A stretch of DNA of 12,929 bases from NCBI GenBank assembly GCA_024639205.1, contig JAHEIV010000025.1:935-13863 (forward strand). The letters run 5' to 3'. Shown here piece after piece: positions 7,397-12,929 of this stretch. Each line of letters starts with the position of its first letter. Positions within the stretch are counted from its first letter, which is position 1. The stretch is from Deltaproteobacteria bacterium (GTDB lineage: Bacteria > Desulfobacterota > Desulfobacteria > Desulfobacterales > SG8-13). The notes under the pieces are model-generated. The model did no database searches, was not told the DNA's origin, and saw nothing but the letters and a program-made list of their open reading frames with translations. Both the position numbers and the translations under genes were made by a program.

Positions 7397-8641
7397 ATGA
7401 TTGGATCATTATTTGCAGGCATTTCCGGACTAAACGCCAATGCCACGGCCATGACCGTGGTTGGCGATAACATCGCCAATGTCAACACGACAGCGTTTAA
7501 AGCCAACCGGTTTTCTTTTGCCAATATTTTAAGCCAGTCCTTGGGTGGCGGCGGCGGGGATGACATCGGCCGCGGAGTCGATTTCTGGGGTACCACGGCC
7601 CTTTGGAGCCAGGGATCGCTGGAGAACACCAGCAATCCCACTGACATGGCCATCAACGGCAGAGGTTTTTTCATGGTCAACGACAGCAGCGGTTCCAGTT
7701 TCTACTCCCGGGCCGGGGAGTTTTCTTTCGACCGCAACGGTGATTTGCGCAATCCGGATGGATACCTGCTCCAGGGTTACCAGGTAACCGGTCTTTCGCC
7801 CACCGGCGGGTTGATACTCGGCGGCATCACGGATATCAATATCCCCGGAAACAGCACCTCTCCCCCGGCACCCTCCACCACATTTACCGTGGATGTCAAC
7901 CTGGACGCCGGCGCTGCGCCGGGCCAAACCTATTCCACCACGATTTCGTCCTACGACTCGCTGGGCAATTCCATCCCGGTAACGCTCGATTTCCTCAACA
8001 CCGGCATCGGACAGTGGACCGCCTCGGCTTCCATACCGGCATCTGCGGGTACCGGTGCGACCCTCAATGGTGCAGCCTCCATACCGGTCACCTTCGACCC
8101 CAGCGGCAACCTCTTGACGCCGCCCGGGGATGTGACGGTAGGGCTGGCGCTGACAAACGGCGCTGCCGCTCCTCAGAATATTCTCTGGGATCTGTATGAT
8201 GCCGCCGGTCTGAACCGCGGAGACCTTACCGGTTATGCCGGACAATCTACGACAACCTTCCAGACACAGGACGGATATCCGGCCGGCAGTCTGCGAAGTG
8301 TGGCCGTGGATGAATCGGGGGTCGTTACCGGCTCTTATTCCAACGGCCAGTTGACGCCGCTTTTCCAGGTTGCCCTGGTCGATTTTCCGAGCCTGTATGG
8401 TTTAACGAAGATGGGCAACAATCTGTATGATGAGTCGCTGGATTCCGGACAGCCCTTGCCCGGCACCCCCGGCAGAGGCACGTTGGGTTCCATCAGCCCG
8501 CGTGCAATCGAAATGTCCAACGTGGACCTGGCCCAAGAGTTTGTAAAAATGATCACCACCCAGCGGGCATTTCAGGCCAACTCCCGGGTGATCACCACCA
8601 GCGACGAAGTCTTGACGGAGCTGATCAACATTAAACGATAA
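7397..8641 (+). CDS. flgE: Flagellar hook protein FlgE
   Basis: FlgE (414 aa) polymerises into the hook, the flexible joint between rod and filament. The N-terminal axial-protein signature is clear (LFAGISGLNANATAMTVVGD followed by NIANVNTTAFKANR, residues ~5-38). The C-terminal helix has the matching rod/hook motif (LAQEFVKMITTQRAFQANSR, ~378-397). Both terminal helices pack to form the inner hook tube. Between them are the FlgE D1/D2 domains, rich in Thr, Ser, Gly and Asn, including a GRGFFMVND stretch characteristic of hook proteins. The length is close to the ~400-residue enteric FlgE. The ATG at 7397 has an AGGAGG site at 7382-7387, the strongest ribosome binding site in the window, matching a highly expressed structural protein. 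The next feature downstream is a strong inverted repeat. Confidence 0.96.
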   Translation: MIGSLFAGISGLNANATAMTVVGDNIANVNTTAFKANRFSFANILSQSLGGGGGDDIGRGVDFWGTTALWSQGSLENTSNPTDMAINGRGFFMVNDSSGSSFYSRAGEFSFDRNGDLRNPDGYLLQGYQVTGLSPTGGLILGGITDINIPGNSTSPPAPSTTFTVDVNLDAGAAPGQTYSTTISSYDSLGNSIPVTLDFLNTGIGQWTASASIPASAGTGATLNGAASIPVTFDPSGNLLTPPGDVTVGLALTNGAAAPQNILWDLYDAAGLNRGDLTGYAGQSTTTFQTQDGYPAGSLRSVAVDESGVVTGSYSNGQLTPLFQVALVDFPSLYGLTKMGNNLYDESLDSGQPLPGTPGRGTLGSISPRAIEMSNVDLAQEFVKMITTQRAFQANSRVITTSDEVLTELINIKR

Positions 8642-8664
8642 TGATCGTTCTTCGCGTTTCTTTC

Positions 8665-8705
8665 CCATGCGACAGCGCGGCGCAACGCGCCGCGCTGTCG
8701 CATGG
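8665..8705 (+). terminator. Perfect 19-bp inverted repeat, probable terminator after flgE
   Basis: The arms 8665-8683 (CCATGCGACAGCGCGGCGC) and 8687-8705 (GCGCCGCGCTGTCGCATGG) are perfectly complementary around the three-base loop AAC. They form a very stable GC-rich hairpin 23 nt after the flgE stop. The downstream sequence is TGTCGTTTC, not a clean U-tract, so classical intrinsic termination is not certain. It could also protect the 3' end of the hook mRNA or act as a protein-binding palindrome. Confidence 0.6.
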
Positions 8706-8807
8706 TGTCGTTTCAGTGGTGCTCAGCCATATCCATAACCATGCAGACCAGGGGCAGGGGCGGCAGTATACTCCCCGGCCTGAACAGCAGCGCCACTGAT
8801 TCTTTCT

Positions 8808-8845
8808 CCGTCAAACCGTTGACAAGCCATCGCAATTGTTGACGG
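8808..8845 (+). promoter_or_regulatory. Candidate activator-binding repeats upstream of motA promoter
   Basis: CCGTCAA (8808-8814) and TTGACGG (8839-8845) are perfect inverted repeats, and a further TTGAC at 8819-8823 makes a GTCAA-ACCG-TTGAC palindrome with the first copy. These lie roughly 90-125 bp upstream of the predicted start of the σ54 promoter, the usual distance for enhancer-binding activators. The identity of any binding protein is inference; short repeats could also arise by chance. Confidence 0.4.
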
Positions 8846-8908
8846 AGCACGACCCTCACAGATCGGTGTTAGCCCCCGTTATTGCTCATTTAAAGCCAAT
8901 CAAGCCTG

Positions 8909-8924
8909 TGGCACAATCCTTGCT
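8909..8924 (+). promoter_or_regulatory. σ54 (RpoN) promoter for motA-motB-motB-fliL-fliM
   Basis: TGGCACAATCCTTGCT matches the -24/-12 consensus at all key positions: TGGCAC, the TTGCT -12 element, and 10 bp between GG (8910-8911) and GC (8922-8923). It is the best σ54 site in the window. The predicted start is near 8934-8936, about 46 nt before the motA ATG at 8981. It implies that stator and C-ring genes are switched on with the σ54-dependent flagellar class. Confidence 0.88.
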
Positions 8925-8980
8925 ATATTTGTCTTGCAGCGGATCAAACCGCATATCGTAACCTGTTGGAGTGATCACCG

Positions 8981-9742
8981 ATGGATGTTGCAACCTTGGG
9001 CGGTCTGTTTGTTGCCGGAGCGCTGGTACTTTCTTCTATCTTGATGGGTGGCTCCGGATCCTGGTTCATCAACTATCCATCGATGATGATTGTCATTGGC
9101 GGAACGATGGGCGCCACGTTGCTGGCTTACCCCATCGGCGATGTGCTGAGCGTGTTCGGAGTGGTAAAAAATGTCTTCCTGCATCGTTCGCAGTCCGTCC
9201 GCCAGCTGATTCCAATGCTTGCACAGGTGGCAAGGAAGGCGCGTCAGGAAGGAATTCTATCGTTTGAATCGCAGTTGAACCAGATCGAGGATCCTTTTCT
9301 GGTGCGCGGGTTGCAGATGGCTATCGACGGAATGGAGGCAAGTGCCATAGAGGATGTCATGTCCACCGAGATTATCTACCTCGACGAACGGCACAAACTG
9401 GGTGCTGAAATCTTCACCACCATGGGAACGTTTGCTCCCGCGGTCGGGATGCTCGGCACCATCATCGGTCTGGTGCAAATGCTCATGCAGATGGAGGATC
9501 CCAGTCAAATCGGAGCGCCGATGGCAGTGGCCCTTTTGACGACTTTTTACGGCACCCTGCTGGCGAACCTGTTGTTTCTGCCGGTGGCCGGCAAATTAAA
9601 AACCCGCAGCAAACGCGAGTTGCTGATAAAGCAAATGGTACTGCAGGGGATCATATCGATACAAATAGGAGACAACCCGCGGATCGTCGAGCGGAAACTA
9701 AAGGCCTTTCTGGCGCCGAAGATGCGAAAAGCCGAAGCCTGA
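8981..9742 (+). CDS. motA: Flagellar motor stator protein MotA/PomA family
   Basis: MotA (253 aa) forms the ring of stator A subunits around the MotB dimer and pushes on FliG when ions flow through the channel. Four transmembrane segments are visible: ~5-25, ~31-50, ~150-168 (FAPAVGMLGTIIGLVQML) and ~181-203. The large cytoplasmic loop between helices 2 and 3 carries Arg88 and Glu96, with the same 8-residue spacing as the torque residues Arg90 and Glu98 of E. coli MotA. Prolines in FAPAVGMLG and LFLPVAG correspond to the conserved channel prolines Pro173 and Pro222. The length and the QIGAPMAVALLTTFYG region resemble the shorter PomA/MotA type rather than enteric MotA (295 aa), but coupling ion (H+ or Na+) cannot be assigned from this alone. 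The start is supported by TTGGAG at 8967-8972. It heads the third transcription unit. Confidence 0.95.
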   Translation: MDVATLGGLFVAGALVLSSILMGGSGSWFINYPSMMIVIGGTMGATLLAYPIGDVLSVFGVVKNVFLHRSQSVRQLIPMLAQVARKARQEGILSFESQLNQIEDPFLVRGLQMAIDGMEASAIEDVMSTEIIYLDERHKLGAEIFTTMGTFAPAVGMLGTIIGLVQMLMQMEDPSQIGAPMAVALLTTFYGTLLANLLFLPVAGKLKTRSKRELLIKQMVLQGIISIQIGDNPRIVERKLKAFLAPKMRKAEA

Positions 9743-9765
9743 CGCGGAGTATGAGGGACCCGGAG

Positions 9766-10461
9766 ATGTCGAGAAAACCAGGCACAGAATCGGATCATGA
9801 GCCCGGTGGCGGTTGGGAAATCGTCTACACGGGGTTCATTTTAATCCTGCTCTGTTTTTTCATCATGCTCAGCTCTTTTGCCACCATGGAGAAATCCAAG
9901 ATTGCCCAGTTCGTGCGCTCTTTTGTCGATGCGGTCAGCGTACTGCCATCCGGATCGGGTTTAGAGCAAAACAAAGAGATCATTGCTCCCTCCAAGGCCA
10001 TCATCGAGCTGAAAGAGGAATTGGCGAGCATATTCAAAGAGTTGGAGGACTTCAAGGCCGCCAATGACCTGAAAAGTCAGCTGAAAATCGAGCGGACCGA
10101 TAAGGGGCTGACCATGCGACTGGCCGACAATGCGCTGTTTGAAATCGGCAGTGCCCGCATCGCGACCGGTGCCCGGCCGCTGTTGGACAAAATCGGCTCG
10201 ATTCTGGTCAAGACCCGGCTTTCGGTTCGGATCGAAGGGCATACGGACCACCTGCCGATTGCCAACGATCTTTTTCCATCCAACTGGGAGTTGTCGACGG
10301 CCAGGGCTGTGAATGTATTGCGGTATCTGCTGGCTGAATTTCCCATCCCGACACCCAGACTGTCGGCAGCCGGATATGGCGAATTTCAACCCTTGATGCC
10401 CAATGATACCGCAGAGAACCGGGCTGATAACCGGCGGGTGGAAATTGTCCTCATGAGATAA
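9766..10461 (+). CDS. MotB-like stator protein lacking the ion-binding Asp (first MotB copy)
   Basis: This 231-residue protein has MotB architecture: a short cytoplasmic N-terminus, one transmembrane helix (~18-38), a helical linker (~45-105) and a C-terminal OmpA-like peptidoglycan-binding domain (~110-228). The OmpA domain is intact, with GHTD ending at Asp161 and the LSTARA helix Arg at 180, 19 residues later, as in its neighbour. The membrane motif reads WEIVYTGFILILLCFFIML. In MotB/PomB it runs W..xYADF, where Asp (D32 in E. coli MotB, D24 in PomB) binds the driving ion; here that position is Gly23. By analogy it could not conduct ions as a homodimer with MotA. It may pair with the Asp-bearing MotB encoded next, anchor the stator, or serve another complex. 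ATG 9766 is chosen over ATG 9751 because GAGGGA (9753-9758) is well placed, whereas GGAG touches the upstream ATG almost directly. Confidence 0.85.
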   Translation: MSRKPGTESDHEPGGGWEIVYTGFILILLCFFIMLSSFATMEKSKIAQFVRSFVDAVSVLPSGSGLEQNKEIIAPSKAIIELKEELASIFKELEDFKAANDLKSQLKIERTDKGLTMRLADNALFEIGSARIATGARPLLDKIGSILVKTRLSVRIEGHTDHLPIANDLFPSNWELSTARAVNVLRYLLAEFPIPTPRLSAAGYGEFQPLMPNDTAENRADNRRVEIVLMR

Positions 10462-10485
10462 AAGGGCCAATGGGTAAGGAACCCG

Positions 10486-11238
10486 ATGTTGAAAAACGAT
10501 CGAATGACATCCAGTGATAGCCCGGGCGCCAATACCTCCGGGTGGCTGACAACATTCAATGATCTGGTCACGTTGTTGATGGTATTCTTTGTACTTGTCT
10601 TCAGTACCAGCAGCATCGACGCCAATCTCCTGAAAGAATTCAGCGGGGCCCTGCAGAGCGGCTTCAGTGTTCTGCGAGAAGGTCGACAGACGCCGGTGAG
10701 CGTCATCGATTCAGGTCAGCCTGTCCGCTATGAAGCGAGCCGGCAGCAACAAGGCCCGGAAAAACCATCTGAGCCGTTAAAACAGAATCTCGAAGAAATC
10801 GACCATGCGATCACCGCTCTCGATACCCTGGAAGGAATTCAGGTCACAGTCAGCGATCAGGGAGTTCTCATCACCCTGGAAGGCAATATACTTTTCGATT
10901 TTGGAAAGGCCGATCTTCACCCGCAGAGCTTTTCGCTGCTTGGCAAGATTGCCGGTGCTGTCCGCAATGCAAACTATTCGGTTCGTATCGAAGGCCACAC
11001 GGACAATGTGCCGATCCAGAACAGGAGTTATCCCTCGAACTGGGAGCTATCGGTTGCACGCGCAGTGCAGGTTCTGCGCCATTTCGTGGAGCGGGAAGCC
11101 CTGGCGCCCAACCGATTCTCGGCCGTCGGGTATGGTGACGCCAGGCCACGGTTTCCCAACGACACAGCCGAGCAAAGATCCATGAACCGGAGGGTGGAGA
11201 TCATACTAGTAAAAGAAAATGGGGGCGAAGATGTCTAG
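10486..11238 (+). CDS. motB: Flagellar motor stator protein MotB (second copy, Asp retained)
   Basis: This 250-residue protein is the canonical MotB candidate: it anchors the stator to peptidoglycan and provides the ion-binding site in the MotA/MotB channel. The motif WLTTFNDLVTLLMVFFVLVF at residues 20-39 keeps the essential Asp at position 26. A short plug-like amphipathic segment (LKEFSGALQSGF) follows the membrane helix, then a Gln/Glu-rich linker (~75-110). The OmpA-like domain (~125-245) has GHTDNVPIQ ending its Asp at 173, an LSVARA Arg at 192 and a terminal NRRVEIILV strand. The start ATG 10486 follows AAGGA at 10476-10480 and lies 24 nt after the preceding motB-like gene. The gene overlaps fliL by 8 nt if fliL begins at 11231. 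This copy alone could power the motor with MotA; whether it does so alone is unknown. Confidence 0.92.
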   Translation: MLKNDRMTSSDSPGANTSGWLTTFNDLVTLLMVFFVLVFSTSSIDANLLKEFSGALQSGFSVLREGRQTPVSVIDSGQPVRYEASRQQQGPEKPSEPLKQNLEEIDHAITALDTLEGIQVTVSDQGVLITLEGNILFDFGKADLHPQSFSLLGKIAGAVRNANYSVRIEGHTDNVPIQNRSYPSNWELSVARAVQVLRHFVEREALAPNRFSAVGYGDARPRFPNDTAEQRSMNRRVEIILVKENGGEDV

Positions 11239-11695
11239 AAAAATGCTGATCGTCGTTATTGGAGTGGTTGTTTTGATCATGGGAACCATCGGCGCCGGTT
11301 TTTTCGTTATGTGGACCAAGGTCAATTCCATCAACACATTGGCCGCTGCCGCAGAAAGCGGCGAGCCGGTCGAAGAGGCTCCGGTGCCCAAAATCGGTCC
11401 GATTCATGATCTGGCTACCTTTATCGTCAACCTGGCGGATGAAGGCGGAATCCGTTATCTGCGCACGACGATGAAACTGGAACTGGCGGATGACCAAAGC
11501 GTCAGTTTTGTGCAGGAACGACTTCCGATGATCCGCGATTCCATCCTGATGACCCTGCCGACCAAAAAATATGAAGACATCAGCACGGCAGAAGGAAAAA
11601 CGGCGTTGCGCGATGAATTGATCACCAAGCTAAACGTTATCATGGTTCCCGGGAGCATCAGCAACATTTACTTTACCGAATTCGTCGTTCAATAG
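11231..11695 (+). CDS. fliL: Flagellar basal body-associated protein FliL
   Basis: FliL (154 aa from this start) is a single-pass inner-membrane protein that sits beside the stators, stabilising them and raising motor output in several species. A basic N-terminus (MSRKM) precedes one transmembrane helix at ~5-27. A short variable periplasmic linker follows, rich in Ala, Glu and Pro, then the FliL domain (~60-154), ending with the hallmark YFTEFVVQ; the stretch LADEGGIRYLRTTMKLEL is also typical. The start is uncertain: ATG 11219 would add four residues but has no Shine-Dalgarno sequence, while ATG 11231 has a weak GGGGG at 11221-11225. Either way the gene overlaps the end of motB, so translation is probably coupled, consistent with its stator role. 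Confidence 0.93.
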   Translation: MSRKMLIVVIGVVVLIMGTIGAGFFVMWTKVNSINTLAAAAESGEPVEEAPVPKIGPIHDLATFIVNLADEGGIRYLRTTMKLELADDQSVSFVQERLPMIRDSILMTLPTKKYEDISTAEGKTALRDELITKLNVIMVPGSISNIYFTEFVVQ

Positions 11696-11715
11696 CGGCG
11701 TAGCGAAGAGGCGCC

Positions 11716-12678
11716 ATGTCGGAGCAGATTTTATCGAAAGAAGAAATGGATGCACTTTTGTCGGCTATGAACAGGGGCGAAGTCGACCTGAAGCAGGAAA
11801 CCAAGAGTGCGCCGGTCATCGAGGAGTATAGCCTGACCTCCCGAAACACTATGCATCAGGGGCAGTTCGACGCCCTTGACGAAGTTCATGACCGGTTTAC
11901 GTCCCTGATCAATCACTATCTGGCAGACAGCATACAGCGTCCGATCGAAGTGGAGTTCGTCTCCACGGAAATGGTCAAATACAATGAATTTATCGGTACC
12001 TTTTCCAATCCGACCAGCCTGAACGTCTTCGGCATGGAACCGCTCATTGGTTCGGCTTTGATGGCCATGGAGGCAAACCTGGTTTTCTCATTGATCGACT
12101 GTATGTTCGGCGGAGCCGGTCGGCCGCTGAACCAGATCCGGGAGTTCACCCTCATCGAACAGCATATTATCCGTAAATTTGTGCGGGAAGTGCTCCACCA
12201 GCTGGAGAAGGCCTGGGCGGTCGTTCATGAGGTCCGGATGAATGTAAAGAAAATGGAAACCAAGCCGGAATTTCTCCGACTGGCCGGCCCCAACGACATG
12301 ATGATCGCCATCGTGTTTGCCGTCAAGGGAGAAGAGTTTTCCGGCAACATCCACCTGTGCTTTTCATACCTGATGCTGGAGCCGATCAGAGAAAGGTTGT
12401 GCTCTGCCTATCGCTGCGAAGATGAGCAGCAGCAGACCTGGGCCCACCAGTTGCTCCAACTGCTGGAAATGACCCCGGTGACCATGGTTGCCGAATTGGG
12501 CAAGACCGTTCATTCAATCGGCGAGGTGCTGCGCCTGCAGGTTGACGATGTCCTGCACCTGGATACAGGACCGAAAGACTTCATCACGCTCAAAGTCGAC
12601 GGTATCCCGAAGTTTTTCGGGTACCCGGGAATCATCAAGGGAAGTCGCGCGGTGGAGATAGATCAATGGAACCGATAA
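11716..12678 (+). CDS. fliM: Flagellar motor switch protein FliM
   Basis: FliM (320 aa) forms the wall of the C-ring between FliG and FliN and is where phospho-CheY binds to change rotation direction. The N-terminal CheY-binding segment ILSKEEMDALLSAM (residues ~5-18) is present, so the motor is likely under chemotactic control. It is followed by a linker and the CheC-like middle domain (~40-235), with MFGGAGRPLNQI near residue 131 in the FliG-binding region. The C-terminal SpoA-type domain (~245-318) pairs with FliN. The length is close to the 334 residues of E. coli FliM. ATG 11716 is preceded by GAGG at 11708-11711, 20 nt after the fliL stop. It completes the order motA, two motB, fliL, fliM, which groups stator and switch under one σ54 promoter. 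Confidence 0.96.
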   Translation: MSEQILSKEEMDALLSAMNRGEVDLKQETKSAPVIEEYSLTSRNTMHQGQFDALDEVHDRFTSLINHYLADSIQRPIEVEFVSTEMVKYNEFIGTFSNPTSLNVFGMEPLIGSALMAMEANLVFSLIDCMFGGAGRPLNQIREFTLIEQHIIRKFVREVLHQLEKAWAVVHEVRMNVKKMETKPEFLRLAGPNDMMIAIVFAVKGEEFSGNIHLCFSYLMLEPIRERLCSAYRCEDEQQQTWAHQLLQLLEMTPVTMVAELGKTVHSIGEVLRLQVDDVLHLDTGPKDFITLKVDGIPKFFGYPGIIKGSRAVEIDQWNR

Positions 12679-12829
12679 CCCGCATCGTTCCTGAAACCGT
12701 TGAAGCTACAGTGAACGACTGCGACTCGTGACGAAGTAAACGACGAAGAGGTATCATCTTCGAGGTTGGGCAGTAAATAAACAGGGAAATCTAACGATTC
12801 ATCAACACTTTCGGAGGTCGGATAGAATT

Positions 12830-12929
12830 ATGACACCAACACAAACCAGCGAACCTGCCGACGAAAAGCAAGGCGCGGCGGCTCCCACACAGAGCAAGCC
12901 GGAAGCCGAAGAGATCGACACGAAAACCC
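12830..12929 (+). CDS. fliN: Probable FliN, 5' part (runs off window end)
   Basis: An open frame begins at ATG 12830 with GGAGG at 12813-12817 and continues for 33 codons to the window edge. The visible residues are Ala, Glu, Lys, Thr and Pro-rich and hydrophilic, resembling the disordered N-terminal extension that FliN proteins carry before their SpoA domain. The conserved domain lies beyond the window, so the name rests on position directly after fliM, where fliN is the usual next gene. FliN forms the bottom of the C-ring and docks the export ATPase complex through FliH. A 151-nt gap precedes it. Confidence 0.6.
   Translation, partial: MTPTQTSEPADEKQGAAAPTQSKPEAEEIDTKT

Larger units (their letters stand above)
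8642..8980. other. 339-nt intergenic control region between flgE and motA
   Basis: No gene is supported here on either strand. The region contains, in order, the 19-bp inverted repeat (8665-8705), about 100 nt with no clear structure, a cluster of TTGAC/GTCAA half-sites (8808-8845), the σ54 promoter (8909-8924) and a leader with TTGGAG at 8967-8972 ahead of the motA ATG. The layout of terminator, upstream sites and promoter is what is expected at the start of a separately controlled transcription unit. Confidence 0.75.

Noticed and set aside
7529..8245. Long open frame on the - strand (238 codons) opposite flgE
   Set aside because: It is entirely within a clear flgE gene and has no family resemblance; it results from codon bias of the sense gene.

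Overview
The window is a dense flagellar motility cluster with every gene on the + strand. Gene order, σ54 (RpoN) control of flagellar units and the style of the proteins suggest a Gram-negative, moderately GC-rich member of the Desulfobacterota (former Deltaproteobacteria). That placement is inference from the sequence; no rRNA or species marker is present.

Region 1 (1-4653) encodes the basal-body ring, switch and export ATPase: the 3' part of fliF, then fliG, fliH, fliI and fliJ. These are tightly spaced (7 nt between fliF and fliG, 1-nt overlap between fliH and fliI), and their promoter lies upstream of the window. A 416-nt gap follows (4654-5069). It holds a GC-rich hairpin resembling a terminator, three copies of the octamer CACCGGAT, and a strong σ54 -24/-12 element.

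Region 2 (5070-8641) encodes hook building: fliK (hook-length control), flgD (hook cap) and flgE (hook protein). It ends at a perfect 19-bp inverted repeat, probably a terminator. The 339-nt gap behind it (8642-8980) carries inverted and direct TTGAC/GTCAA half-sites and a near-consensus σ54 promoter.

Region 3 (8981 to the window end) encodes stator and switch: motA, two consecutive motB-like genes, fliL, fliM and the first 33 codons of a probable fliN. Rings and export parts thus come first, then the hook, then the energising stator and the rest of the C-ring, with internal σ54 promoters dividing the cluster.

The most notable point is the stator locus. MotA is canonical, but the first MotB-like protein has Gly where MotB/PomB proteins have the ion-binding Asp of the transmembrane helix, while the second keeps Asp. 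Both retain intact OmpA-like peptidoglycan-binding domains. This suggests a specialised or heteromeric B subunit. Everything else coding looks like an ordinary, intact flagellar set. No RNA genes, insertion sequences or CRISPR arrays were seen.
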